64,000 nt of DNA from Bacteroidales bacterium (GTDB lineage Bacteria; Bacteroidota; Bacteroidia; Bacteroidales; UBA4181): positions 25,293-89,292 of the forward strand of contig JAISOY010000041.1 of NCBI GenBank assembly GCA_031275285.1. Reading direction: 5' to 3'. Of the stretch, positions 38,612 through 47,566 are shown piece after piece; the stretch's first letter is position 1; each line of letters begins with the position of its first letter. A program made the position numbers and the translations under genes. The notes below the pieces were generated by a model that saw only the letters and a program-made list of their open reading frames with translations, was not told where the DNA came from and ran no database searches.

Positions 38612-38995
38612 ATGCCAAGAGTTTTTACCCCTGTAGATATAGACCAGGAAGAAAAAGAATTAAGAAAAGACTATTTTGATCGTCATACCCCTCATATAAT
38701 TTGTCAGGACGAGGTATCCCGTGGTGATATTTTTATAGTCACTGTAAAAATGGGCGAACATTATACCCATCCTGCCAATGATGATCATTATATCGGCTGG
38801 CTTCAATTATGGAATCGCGAAACACTTCTTGCCGAAGCTCGCTATTATCCGGACGCTTTAGACAGGCAGGCAGGAAATATCCAGGTAGATTTCCATATTG
38901 TAGCACCTTTGGTATCCATGAACCTAACTGCAATGAGTTATTGTACGAAGCATGGATTATGGAAATCGGCACCTCACGTCGTAAAAATATTGTAA
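38612..38995 (+). CDS. Superoxide reductase (class II, neelaredoxin-type)
   Basis: The 127-residue protein reduces superoxide to peroxide with a mononuclear iron centre. The ligands expected for this centre are visible: H25 (FDRH), H53 (THP), H59 (DDHYIGW), C111 and H114 (CTKHGLW). It lacks the N-terminal desulforedoxin domain. The conserved E-K before the first His is D23-R24 here, a conservative but unusual change. It overlaps the yjbQ gene by one base (TAATG), so the two are coupled. It suits an anaerobe exposed to oxygen. Confidence 0.88.
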   Translation: MPRVFTPVDIDQEEKELRKDYFDRHTPHIICQDEVSRGDIFIVTVKMGEHYTHPANDDHYIGWLQLWNRETLLAEARYYPDALDRQAGNIQVDFHIVAPLVSMNLTAMSYCTKHGLWKSAPHVVKIL

Positions 38996-39405
38996 TGATG
39001 ATCGATCAGTTTGAAATAACACTTCCGGCTTTTCACAGAGGGTTCCATCTTATTACGCAATATGTGGAAAAACAACTTCCCCCGCTGCCTGAAAAGGGAT
39101 TATTGCATCTCTTTTTGCAACATACTTCTGCCGGACTGACCATTAACGAAAATGTAGATTCTACAGTTCGTTATGATTTTGAAACAATTATGAACCGGAT
39201 TGTTCCGGAATCGCGACAGTATGCACATAATCTGGAGGGTATGGACGATATGCCTGCACATGTGAAATCATCATTGGTGGGACAATCTTTAACTATTCCG
39301 GTTACGCATGGCAGGATGAATATGGGAACATGGCAGGGTATTTATCTGTGCGAATTCAGGAACCATGGTGGTCCACGGCGTTTGGTAATGACTGTTTTTT
39401 CCTGA
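38995..39405 (+). CDS. yjbQ: YjbQ family protein (UPF0047)
   Basis: The 136-residue protein matches the YjbQ/UPF0047 family: LQHTSAGLTINEN, HGRMNMGTWQGIYLCEFR and the terminal RRLVMTV are conserved. E. coli YjbQ has a weak thiamine-phosphate-synthase side activity, but the true role is uncertain. Two adjacent ATGs (38995 and 38998) are possible; the first overlaps the superoxide-reductase stop. A longer in-frame reading back to 38809 is just read-through of the neighbour in another frame. dtd follows 12 bases later. Confidence 0.88.
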   Translation: MMIDQFEITLPAFHRGFHLITQYVEKQLPPLPEKGLLHLFLQHTSAGLTINENVDSTVRYDFETIMNRIVPESRQYAHNLEGMDDMPAHVKSSLVGQSLTIPVTHGRMNMGTWQGIYLCEFRNHGGPRRLVMTVFS

Positions 39406-39417
39406 AATGGATTTATT

Positions 39418-39873
39418 ATGAAGGTGGTTATTCAAAGAGTGAGCGAAGCTTCTGTGGTAATTGACAAAAAAGTCTTTTCGAAGATCGGGCAGGGGTTACT
39501 TGTTTTGGTCGGTTTTGGGGATTCGGATACACAAAAAGACATCGACTGGTTATGTGCTAAAATTGTGAATATGCGTATTTTCCCGGATACGGAAGGAAAA
39601 ATGAATTTATCGGTAATGGATGTTCAGGGAGAATTATTATCTGTCAGCCAGTTTACTTTGCATGCTTCCACCCGTAAGGGCAACCGTCCTTCATTTATCC
39701 GGGCGGCAGCCCCCGACGTTAGCCGTCCATTATACGATTCTTTTAACCGGACATTGGAACAATTATTAGGAAAACCTGTTGCTACAGGAATCTTTGGTGC
39801 AGATATGAAGGTTTCCCTTATAAATGATGGTCCTGTAACAATTATTATGGATACTGAATCCACGGAGACTTAA
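39418..39873 (+). CDS. dtd: D-aminoacyl-tRNA deacylase
   Basis: The 151-residue protein is Dtd, which removes D-amino acids from mischarged tRNA. The hallmark SQFTL (residues 79-83) and the C-terminal DGPVT of the active site, with [13 protein letters not shown], are present. It is the third gene in the superoxide reductase/yjbQ run. Confidence 0.95.
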   Translation: MKVVIQRVSEASVVIDKKVFSKIGQGLLVLVGFGDSDTQKDIDWLCAKIVNMRIFPDTEGKMNLSVMDVQGELLSVSQFTLHASTRKGNRPSFIRAAAPDVSRPLYDSFNRTLEQLLGKPVATGIFGADMKVSLINDGPVTIIMDTESTET

Positions 39874-40061
39874 AATGATTCACAGGCTGTATCCCGGATT
39901 ATAAGATGAAAATTTTCCTTTCATAACATTATATCCTTCATGATGAAATTTATACTTGTATTTAAATTTTTGTGGTGTGCATTATGTCATCTCTTCAGGA
40001 ACATGAATTAATAAGATCCCTGTTCTAATTCTTTCCAATGATTCATTACTTTTGCTATGAA

Positions 40062-40256
40062 TCATTGTTTGGTCATCGGTGCAATTGTCTGTATCCATTC
40101 CCTAAAAGAAGGTTCTTTTACTGCTTTCAATACAGCTTCAACTTCATTGGGCCTGAATGTCAGTCTCTCCACAAATGGCTGACGAAGATTCTCATCTTTA
40201 CCATAGATGACCAACAGTGCAATGATTTTGGCTGTGATTTCATCTTCCCTTTTCAT
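40062..40256 (-). CDS. Small hypothetical protein with an efflux-type promoter
   Basis: The 64-residue charged protein (MKREDEITAKIIALLVIYG...) has no signal or membrane segment and no known domain. It is supported as a gene by its sensible composition and by a promoter region (40306-40378) that repeats the promoter region of the efflux operon start. An antisense frame of similar length on the plus strand is Cys/Phe-rich and looks like a shadow. Function is unknown; co-expression with the efflux pump is inferred. Confidence 0.55.
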   Translation of the reverse strand: MKREDEITAKIIALLVIYGKDENLRQPFVERLTFRPNEVEAVLKAVKEPSFREWIQTIAPMTKQ

Positions 40257-40305
40257 GATAATTCTTTTTAAAGTTTACTTTTACTATTTTGATATTTCTA
40301 TACAT

Positions 40306-40378
40306 CAAATTTACAAGCTGATTCGATGATATTTGCAGGAATCTGACCCAAATGCATGTTTTGCCACCTGAAGTTAAG
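40306..40378 (-). promoter_or_regulatory. Promoter region B, repeat of the efflux promoter
   Basis: On the minus strand a TAAATTTG box (40313-40306) lies about 50 bases before the 64-residue gene. Upstream, GACCCAAAT (plus strand 40345-40353) and TGAAGTTAAG (40369-40378) repeat those in front of tolC. The box-to-GACCCAAAT spacing (39) equals that of copy A (40) to within a base. Confidence 0.6.
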
Positions 40379-40412
40379 ACGTAACTTACCGGGATTTTTT
40401 ACCTTCGGTACA

Positions 40413-41993
40413 CTATGCAACAGAGCCGGCAGCATCGCTGATTTGTTCAGGAAACTCCACTGTTTTCATTTTTTCCCACCTGTATACATTGTATTGGGCT
40501 ATCTTATACTTTTGCCGGCCAAATTGATGAAAAAGGATGAATATCAGAATGCCCAGCCCGGCAACGATTGTATAGCCGAGTAATTTCTTATTGGCTGACA
40601 GTATTGCACCTGACTGGATATCACGCAGAGAACCAGTTCCCGGATAATGGTTCATAGTCAGGGTATCAAAATAAAAAGCCAGGTTACCGACGCTTTGCCA
40701 TTGAAGCTTGTATTGCAACCACCCGACCAGCGCAGTAAAAAACGCCATCATTACAAAACTTCTGAAAATCATGAGTGGCGCAACAGATGGCAACATGTTT
40801 TTTTGCGGGACCCTATCAAATGTATATATCCATATGGATATAAATAAAGCAGCCATACCATATCCGTTCAATATTTGAGGTAAATACAGCTGTCCGATAT
40901 TGAGTTCAGGGACCATCATAAAATAAAGCATCACAGTATAAAGGAAATACGCGGCAAATCCCGAAAAAATATACATTTTGATAGGGAGCTTATGCTTGAC
41001 AACCCAATGGAAAGCTACAAATCCTGCTGCAACTAAGCCCGGTAGCGTCATCAGATTAAGTGAAGCATTTGCTATCCAGTTATATCCCAGAATGGCAGAA
41101 GTGTAGATCGGCATAATGGAGCTTACTCCCATGTACAATCCCTGTGCGACTAAAAGGACTATTCCGAGCCTGACATCTTTGATTTTATACAATTTAAAGG
41201 AAAGGAAAGGACGCTTTATCACCAGTTGCCTTGCTATCAGTGCAGCTATGGATGCTATTATGATAACAACTGCATATATGATGTCCGGCGAGTTAAACCA
41301 GTCCTGTTGTTTACCGAATGAAAAGATGTATGCCATGCTCATCAATGATGTTGCAAATAACAGCAGCCCGATCCAATCAATATAATAAAACGGCATTTTC
41401 CTGGCAAAGCGTTGATTGTGCATGAATACCACACATATAAGGGCAGCCAGTAATAAAGTTGCTGCGCCGTAGAAATGTAGTGCCTGCCACCCGATGTTAA
41501 GGGCAAAGCCGGATGTGAAGAATACCCCTAATTGTGACGAACCTATTGATATGGGATAAAATATGGCATAGAACCTTTTCCTGTTTCCATCCGGGCAGAG
41601 TATTCCCTGGACAGGAAGGATCATTTCCGTCATACCCATCATTTTCGCTATTCCGAAAATCAGGCAGGCTACCACAACAACCTCTCCTATTGTTGCTGTT
41701 GCTACAACTACCGACATTGCAGCCATAACGACCAGTGCCGTAATCATCAATTCTTTGGAACGAAACCGGAGTTTGATGCGCATAATGAACGGAAGAACCA
41801 GCGACATCCCAATAATAGTTGCATAGTTCCCCCACATAAAATACTCGGTGATGATACCCGTACTGCCGGACATTTGCCCGATATTCCCGGCGTTAATCGG
41901 ATTGATAAGCAATATTGTTGCCAACAACAATATAATGAGTACCAACTGTCCGAGCCCCGGAACCCATTTCTGAAATAAACCTCTATTATACAT
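40413..41993 (-). CDS. MFS efflux transporter (EmrB-like)
   Basis: The 526-residue protein has about 12-14 membrane segments and the DHA2/EmrB-like layout. It lies third in a tolC-hlyD-MFS order with gaps of 62 and 46 bases, which points to a three-part pump that crosses both membranes. Substrates of such pumps are typically drugs, bile salts or other hydrophobic compounds; this one is unknown. I see no substitution or truncation. Confidence 0.88.
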   Translation of the reverse strand: MYNRGLFQKWVPGLGQLVLIILLLATILLINPINAGNIGQMSGSTGIITEYFMWGNYATIIGMSLVLPFIMRIKLRFRSKELMITALVVMAAMSVVVATATIGEVVVVACLIFGIAKMMGMTEMILPVQGILCPDGNRKRFYAIFYPISIGSSQLGVFFTSGFALNIGWQALHFYGAATLLLAALICVVFMHNQRFARKMPFYYIDWIGLLLFATSLMSMAYIFSFGKQQDWFNSPDIIYAVVIIIASIAALIARQLVIKRPFLSFKLYKIKDVRLGIVLLVAQGLYMGVSSIMPIYTSAILGYNWIANASLNLMTLPGLVAAGFVAFHWVVKHKLPIKMYIFSGFAAYFLYTVMLYFMMVPELNIGQLYLPQILNGYGMAALFISIWIYTFDRVPQKNMLPSVAPLMIFRSFVMMAFFTALVGWLQYKLQWQSVGNLAFYFDTLTMNHYPGTGSLRDIQSGAILSANKKLLGYTIVAGLGILIFILFHQFGRQKYKIAQYNVYRWEKMKTVEFPEQISDAAGSVA

Positions 41994-42055
41994 TATACCG
42001 ATTTTTAAATAATAAGAACAATTTAACGCTGTATTTTATTCACATTGTCAATTAC

Positions 42056-43129
42056 TTATATTTCTACAAAAATATCCAGGTTCATTCCTGCCCTTAAATG
42101 ATGCAGGGCTTCTTTATCATTATTTTCAGTAAACTCGATACGTACCGGAATGCGTTGCTGTACTTTCACGAAGTTGCCGGAGCTATTGTCTACCGGGACA
42201 CTTGAATAACGGGCGCCTGTTGCTGCCGAAATAGCTGTTACCCTGCCTTCAAATTCTTTCCCGTTTAAAGCATCTGCTTTCATAATTACCTTTTTCCCTA
42301 TTTCGACATTCGGCATCTGGCTTTCCAGGAAATTTGCGGCTACCCATTTATTGTCGTTGGCCACTATGGTAGCCACCTGCATTCCTGCCTGTTGCAGCAG
42401 TTGCCCCTCCTGTATCAGACGTCTACCCATTACACCATCATATGGTGCGGTGATGACCGTGTATGAAAGATTCAGTTTTGCCATTTCCAGAACGGCTTCA
42501 GTACGTTTTATTTCGGCTTCGTTTAATGCAAACCTGCTTTTGGCCTCCTGTGTAGACAAATCGGCTGTCTTTTTCTGGTTAATTAATACTTCGTAAGAAG
42601 ACCTGGCAACATCATATTCTGTTTTTATCTGATCATATTGAAATCGTGTAACGGCTTCTGATTCGAGCAGGTTTTTATACCGGTCCAGGTTTTTTTCGGC
42701 ATTATCCAGCCGGGCTTTAGCTCCAGCAATATTTGCCTGGGTTACGCTTATGTTATTGGCCACTGTATTAACGGATGATTCTGTCATGCTTTTTGAAGCA
42801 AGTGCACTTAAATAAGCAGCCTCGGCCTGGGTTACCTGCGTAAGTATTTCCCTGTCGTCTATAATGATCAACGTATCTCCTTTTTTTACTTCCTGATGTT
42901 CGATAAAACGTATTTCCTTAATATATCCCGATACGCGTGCATTGATGGGGTTTATGAACACTTCTACCTGTGCGGCATTTGTGAAATCGTTTTTTCCAAG
43001 ATGGAAATAATTTCTTACCAGCCAGAAAAATCCTCCGACTACGGCTACGAAAACCAGCATATTGATTATGGTAACTTTTAATCTCTGGTTGTTCTTTTTT
43101 TGCTTGATATTTTTTACATTTGGTGACAT
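42056..43129 (-). CDS. HlyD/EmrA family periplasmic adaptor
   Basis: The 357-residue protein has one N-terminal membrane segment (about 21-40), a barrel-sandwich half NPINARVSGYIKEI (about 60-75) with matching PYDGVMGRRLIQEGQLL, and a coiled-coil hairpin (about 95-200). It links the inner-membrane MFS pump to TolC. It is the middle gene of the efflux operon. Confidence 0.92.
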   Translation of the reverse strand: MSPNVKNIKQKKNNQRLKVTIINMLVFVAVVGGFFWLVRNYFHLGKNDFTNAAQVEVFINPINARVSGYIKEIRFIEHQEVKKGDTLIIIDDREILTQVTQAEAAYLSALASKSMTESSVNTVANNISVTQANIAGAKARLDNAEKNLDRYKNLLESEAVTRFQYDQIKTEYDVARSSYEVLINQKKTADLSTQEAKSRFALNEAEIKRTEAVLEMAKLNLSYTVITAPYDGVMGRRLIQEGQLLQQAGMQVATIVANDNKWVAANFLESQMPNVEIGKKVIMKADALNGKEFEGRVTAISAATGARYSSVPVDNSSGNFVKVQQRIPVRIEFTENNDKEALHHLRAGMNLDIFVEI

Positions 43130-43175
43130 ATCGCTATAGATTAAGTTTATATTGGATTTATTTATTATTTGAGAA

Positions 43176-44498
43176 TTAAAGGGTTCCTGTAGATTTTAGC
43201 AGGTTATAATATTGGAACAGTGCATTAATGCTGGCATTGGCATATTGCAGTTCAGCATCTAACTTGGCATTACTGGCATCTGTCATTTCTGCCGTAATGG
43301 CTAATTGATTCAGGTATTTGGCCCTGACTATTTCATAATTTTCATTGGCTAGTTTTTTCGATTCACTCATCAGTAATACCTGTTGTTCAGCTTCCCGATA
43401 TTTCAGAAATGCAGTGTTTACACCGATCTCAACATTCTGTCGAGTATATGCCAAAGCTTCCTGTGTAGCTCGTGCCTGCATCCTGCTCAGGTTGACCCGG
43501 CGTTTCGATTTGAACAGATTGTCGATGTTATAGGTGAAACTGATGCCTATCTGCCAACTATTGTTGTACAGATCCATAACAGGAGTACTGGTAGTTACCG
43601 GTCTTTGCATATTATATCCGCCAAAAGCGGATATGGCAGGAAACTGGTTTGCCTTTGTGATACTGATGTTCTTTTCGGCTATCTCAACATTTTTCCCTGC
43701 TGAGCGTAATGTAGGATGTTGTTCATGGGCCAGATCCATATAATGATCTTGTTGAATCGCTGCGGCTTTGGCCTCTGTGTCTTCTGTCGGGACAATCAGT
43801 ATATCGCCGGGCAAACCAAGCGCATAGCTCAGTTGATTACTTAAAATTGCATGGTTGTTCTGCATAGTAAGTATGGCCTGGTCCAGGTTCTTTATCTGCA
43901 ATTCCGCTCTGATTAACTCGTTACGGGTTACCATATCTTCTTTGTATGATTTTTTAATATTGTCATACAACTGTTCCGCAAGTATCTTATTTTGCTCAAG
44001 GATATGTGCCTGGTTGATGGTGGTATAAATGTCCAGATAGTTGGAAATAATAAGAAATTTGATATCCTGTTCGTTGACGATCATATCCAGTTCAGCCAGC
44101 TGTTGTTGAAGTTCTGCCATCTCGATTGACTTTTTGATAACACCGCCTTTATATAATAATTGAGATGCCTGTACTGCAAAACTGTTTCCAAAGTGGGGCA
44201 TACTCACGGTTTGCAGTTTTGACCAGTCAGGATTTAAAAGCAAAGCATCTCCTAAATAAAAGGCGTTGGCGGAAAAAGTAACTGTCGGCAACTGTTGCGA
44301 TTTCGACACTTTGACCTGTTGTTCGCTGGTTTCAACATTGACTTTCGCTATTTTCAACTGTTGATGATTCTGTAACCCCATTTCTACAGCTTCGCCAAGG
44401 GAAATCTTATAGGGTGTCAATCCCTGTGAAAAAGATGCGACTATAGAGCTTAGCAGGATAATTCCTGAAAAGAAACATTTTTTAATTGATGGCTTCAT
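43176..44498 (-). CDS. TolC family outer-membrane efflux protein
   Basis: The 440-residue protein has a signal peptide (1-25, ending SFSQG) and the paired helical repeats of TolC proteins (SLGEAVEMGLQNHQQLKIAK and the second DLAHEQHPTLRSAGKNVE copy). I chose the ATG at 44498, which gives the signal peptide; an in-frame ATG at 44639 would add 47 residues with no signal and reach into the insertion remnant. It is the first gene of the efflux operon. Confidence 0.92.
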   Translation of the reverse strand: MKPSIKKCFFSGIILLSSIVASFSQGLTPYKISLGEAVEMGLQNHQQLKIAKVNVETSEQQVKVSKSQQLPTVTFSANAFYLGDALLLNPDWSKLQTVSMPHFGNSFAVQASQLLYKGGVIKKSIEMAELQQQLAELDMIVNEQDIKFLIISNYLDIYTTINQAHILEQNKILAEQLYDNIKKSYKEDMVTRNELIRAELQIKNLDQAILTMQNNHAILSNQLSYALGLPGDILIVPTEDTEAKAAAIQQDHYMDLAHEQHPTLRSAGKNVEIAEKNISITKANQFPAISAFGGYNMQRPVTTSTPVMDLYNNSWQIGISFTYNIDNLFKSKRRVNLSRMQARATQEALAYTRQNVEIGVNTAFLKYREAEQQVLLMSESKKLANENYEIVRAKYLNQLAITAEMTDASNAKLDAELQYANASINALFQYYNLLKSTGTL

Positions 44499-44524
44499 AT
44501 TCTTTTTTTGATTAAATGATGAAG

Positions 44525-44619
44525 CAAAATTATGGGACAACTGAACGGTATTCGTAGGGCGCACGACCCAAATACAGTTTTTGTCTACCGAAATATCAAA
44601 GCAGTTGACTGAAGTTAAG
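44525..44619 (-). promoter_or_regulatory. Promoter region A of the efflux operon
   Basis: On the minus strand a TAATTTTG box (44532-44525) lies 26 bases before the tolC start. Upstream on the plus strand are GACCCAAAT (44565-44573) and TGAAGTTAAG (44610-44619). No TTTG -33 element is at the expected distance, which would suit an activator-dependent promoter. Confidence 0.6.
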
Positions 44620-44622
44620 GGA

Positions 44623-45026
44623 TGAAATATACCCCCCAAGTCAGATAAAAACTTTTAGGATGTATTTAGTATCTAAAAGCCACGATATGCAAATGATAAA
44701 TGAAATGTTAGATAAGGCTTTTTACGAAGTAAAAGATACAAAAGGATTCTGACCAGGATTGGCACTATCAGTTATAGATACCGAAAAAAATTAGAAGAGT
44801 ACAAGATCAAAGTATGTTTCAAAAAGAGGAAAATGCTATGGAAAAAGACTATTCAAGATCATGAAACAGGAATTACTTTATGCTGAAAAGATTAATATAG
44901 CTGAATACCTTGTGAAGTCTTTAGATAGAAATATATCGACTACTTATATGGTAAAAGCCCGATACAACACCGGGCTTTTACTAAAGAAATATAATTTTTT
45001 TCTGTCCGGCTTTTGGAGCCACTTCA
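44623..45026 (+). mobile_element. Internally deleted IS3-family remnant
   Basis: The 404-base remnant has a left end resembling IS3-family repeats (TGAAATATACCCCCCAAG at 44623-44640) and a right end (TGTCCGGCTTTTGGAGCC at 45003-45020, ending ACTTCA at 45026) whose complement resembles the left one. Intact relatives are about 1.2-1.3 kb, so most of the element is gone. A 10-base hairpin (44952-44961 with 44971-44980) sits where such elements have a terminator. No target-site duplication is clear. Confidence 0.75.
44681..44994 (+). pseudogene. IS3-family transposase C-terminal fragment, frameshifted
   Basis: Reading three frames in turn gives MQMINEMLDKAF, DQDWHYQ, YRKKLEEYKIK and IMKQELLYAEKINIAEY, in the order found in the C-terminal half of IS3-group transposases. 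Several frameshifts and stops interrupt it, so no protein can be made. An ATG-initiated frame at 44861-45061 only reads the last piece and is not a gene. Confidence 0.75.
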
Positions 45027-45049
45027 TTTTTGGACAGTCTTTTTTAAAA

Positions 45050-45664
45050 CTACATGAATAAAAAAGTAAGTGTAATTGCTAAGCCGCCATTTTTCATAGT
45101 AGTATCATCATCCAGATCCAGCAATCCAAAATTATAGCCTACACCCAATTGAAAGCTATTATATTGAAGACCAACACCTACGCCTAATCCAAAATCAAAG
45201 GCATTATCAAGATATAATTTATCGATATCATCTCCGTCACCAAATTTAATATCCATATCATTATCCCCAACTTTTACTTTTCCACCAAGTCCAAAACCTA
45301 AATAAGGACCTGCCTGGGCGAACAATTTCATAGAAGATCCCAGGCTAAATTTATACATGGCATTAATAGGTATCTGAATATAATTCAAATTGATTTTTGC
45401 ATCATCACTACCCCCTAAATAATTATCTACCTTCCATCCTTGTTGGGCAAACATAACTCCAGCCTGCACGGCAAATGCCTCAATAAAGGAATAGTCTGCT
45501 ACCAAACCCGCCTGAAATGCAGGTTTCATTTTGACATCTTCAACATCACTGCCATAAATATTCACTAAGTTGAACCCTGCTTTTGCGCCAAATGAGAATT
45601 GGGCCTGAGCATAACCGACTACCATAGTAGCCAACATAACGAGAGTAAAAATACGTCTTAACAT
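45050..45664 (-). CDS. Outer-membrane beta-barrel protein (porin family, PF13568-like)
   Basis: The 204-residue protein has a signal peptide (1-21, ending AQAQ) and begins FSFGAKAGFNLVNIYGSD, typical of the small 8-stranded barrels of Bacteroidetes. The loops are rich in Asp. It ends in a hydrophobic strand with Phe (LTFLFM). Function is unknown. It lies just right of the insertion remnant. Confidence 0.85.
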   Translation of the reverse strand: MLRRIFTLVMLATMVVGYAQAQFSFGAKAGFNLVNIYGSDVEDVKMKPAFQAGLVADYSFIEAFAVQAGVMFAQQGWKVDNYLGGSDDAKINLNYIQIPINAMYKFSLGSSMKLFAQAGPYLGFGLGGKVKVGDNDMDIKFGDGDDIDKLYLDNAFDFGLGVGVGLQYNSFQLGVGYNFGLLDLDDDTTMKNGGLAITLTFLFM

Positions 45665-45892
45665 AGTAATAAATTTAAATTAGTATTAAATGAGCATTTA
45701 AAATACAATAATACAGATTATTTTTTATTGATTACACGAATTTGTATAAAAAAAGTACAACAAGAAATCAAACTTATCGCCAATGTTTGCTATTGTCGTT
45801 TAGAATATCTGGATGGGTATCCGGGAATATCCCATATGGCTTGATATTTGAATATTAACATCAGATACTGTATCTTTCGGAAAATATGACGG

Positions 45893-46645
45893 ATGAGATG
45901 TAAAGATAAAATTTTATGGGTGTGTTTGTTAGTCGCTGTGGTATCCGCATGCCGTTCAAAAAAGCCGGTTATATCAACAGGACATGAAGAAATAACAGGT
46001 TCTTCCTGTTATTCTATGGAGAGTATTACAGCCAGATGCAAATGGAATATTACGGATGGCAATAAATCCTATCAGGTATCGGGCAGGATCTATATCCTTC
46101 CGGACAGTGTCTGCTACTTTCGTGGAGAAAAGCTGGTGGAAATTTTTCGCGGGGTAGTATATAAGGATTCGTTCGCTGTAATTAGTATTCTGGAGCGTAC
46201 CTGCTACAAAGGGAGCAATCAATACCTGAGCCGGATGGCCGGTTATCCTGTTACCCCCGAAATCATTTATATGTTATTTACAGGTGACCGGTGCGAAAAA
46301 ATGTATGAAAACATCGGGTTTAAAGTTACTGCCGGAACAAACCATAAGATCGTCCTGCGCGGACAACACAACAACCATCTTGAAATCAAGCTGAATGAAG
46401 ACAATCATGTGGTGGAACAGATCACTACCCGCAACCGTTCTGCATCTTCTTCCGGATTTACTGCAAAATACAGTGAATACCGGACCTATGATTCTTTTTT
46501 CCTACCTTCGGTCCTGGAAATTTCAGCCCCGGAAACACAAAAGCCTTTCAAAATAAGCAGTACTTTCCAGAGTGTTTTGTTCGATCAACCGCAACTGATC
46601 AATTTTAGGATCCCCAATAGCTATAAAGTAGTATTGCTCCGATAA
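45893..46645 (+). CDS. DUF4292 lipoprotein
   Basis: The 250-residue protein has a lipobox (VSAC, Cys20) and a beta-rich body whose ITARCKWNITDG, IYILPDSVCYF and PEIIYMLFTGD stretches fit DUF4292, a Bacteroidetes family with a LolB/LolA-like fold. A lipoprotein- or lipid-handling role is possible by fold. It ends 1 base before the convergent EEP gene. Confidence 0.75.
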   Translation: MRCKDKILWVCLLVAVVSACRSKKPVISTGHEEITGSSCYSMESITARCKWNITDGNKSYQVSGRIYILPDSVCYFRGEKLVEIFRGVVYKDSFAVISILERTCYKGSNQYLSRMAGYPVTPEIIYMLFTGDRCEKMYENIGFKVTAGTNHKIVLRGQHNNHLEIKLNEDNHVVEQITTRNRSASSSGFTAKYSEYRTYDSFFLPSVLEISAPETQKPFKISSTFQSVLFDQPQLINFRIPNSYKVVLLR

Positions 46646-46646
46646 C

Positions 46647-47555
46647 TCACGGATTGATCATTTTTCGCTGAAAAGAACTTAATACGGCACGATGGTCCGA
46701 AGGATAGCCGCTAAATCCGATATCACTCAGGGATCCGGGTTCTCCGATCAAACATGAACTGACAGGTTTTACATTATCTCCCCAATAGAAAACAAAATCG
46801 ATCCGGTCCAATACCTCCCGTTCCGATGGCAAAGTTGTCCAGGAATGCCCCGGCTTAAGGGTTTCATCCGGATATACGGCCCGGTAAGAATCGATCATTC
46901 CTGCCTGTTCACTGAAGGCTTTGGTTGCCGGCCATTCGACGGGCATTTTACATAATCCTGCATCTACTGCACGTGATGTCCAGTCGAGATAGGAAGGTTC
47001 GTTAAAGTCACCTGTCAGGAATATCGGGAAACCTTCTTTTTGCGCTTCCTTGATATCGGCAATAACAGCAGAAACTGTTTCACCGCGACTTTTCCATGCG
47101 GATTCCACTGCTTCTCCGGCCGAATCCAACAATGGAGCGCCGCAATATTCGATGCCGTTCAGCTGATAAGGTTCATAGGGACAATACTGAAGGTGGACAT
47201 TAAACATCCAGACAAAACGTTTATCATTGAGTCTCAACTTCACTCCTTTTCCCGATGATGATGTATCAACAATGGCAAAAGGGCTGATAATGGTGGTACT
47301 GTTACCGTTTGCGTAAGCATACCATCCCAGGCTATCTGCAATCTGCACGGCAATATTTTTTCCTCTACGGGTCGCCTCCTGTATTCCGATGATCTGGGCA
47401 CGGCTTTTAATGATTACATCAGCAGTGGCCGCAACGGATCGACCACCTCCTACCCAGATGTTGAAACTCATGATACGAAGATTCTTTGGTGGTTTTTCTT
47501 CACGACAACCTGCCAGGCAGGTGATGGTTAATAATACCAATAAAATATGCTTCAT
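46647..47555 (-). CDS. Endonuclease/exonuclease/phosphatase family lipoprotein
   Basis: The 302-residue protein has a lipoprotein signal (CLAGC, Cys17) and the EEP fold: RIMSFNIWVGG, IGIQEA (metal Glu), FLTGDFNEPS, DRIDFVFY and YPSDHRAV with the catalytic His. It hydrolyses a phosphodiester or phosphomonoester outside the cytoplasm. The substrate is unknown. Confidence 0.88.
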   Translation of the reverse strand: MKHILLVLLTITCLAGCREEKPPKNLRIMSFNIWVGGGRSVAATADVIIKSRAQIIGIQEATRRGKNIAVQIADSLGWYAYANGNSTTIISPFAIVDTSSSGKGVKLRLNDKRFVWMFNVHLQYCPYEPYQLNGIEYCGAPLLDSAGEAVESAWKSRGETVSAVIADIKEAQKEGFPIFLTGDFNEPSYLDWTSRAVDAGLCKMPVEWPATKAFSEQAGMIDSYRAVYPDETLKPGHSWTTLPSEREVLDRIDFVFYWGDNVKPVSSCLIGEPGSLSDIGFSGYPSDHRAVLSSFQRKMINP

Positions 47556-47566
47556 TATCTTTTCTT

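Noticed and set aside
38809..38994. An N-terminal extension of yjbQ of 62 residues
   Set aside because: It overlaps the superoxide reductase gene in another frame, and the YjbQ family starts at about 38995.
44861..45061. A 66-codon frame beginning MKQELLYAEK
   Set aside because: It is the last piece of the broken IS3 transposase, running out of frame through the element's right end.
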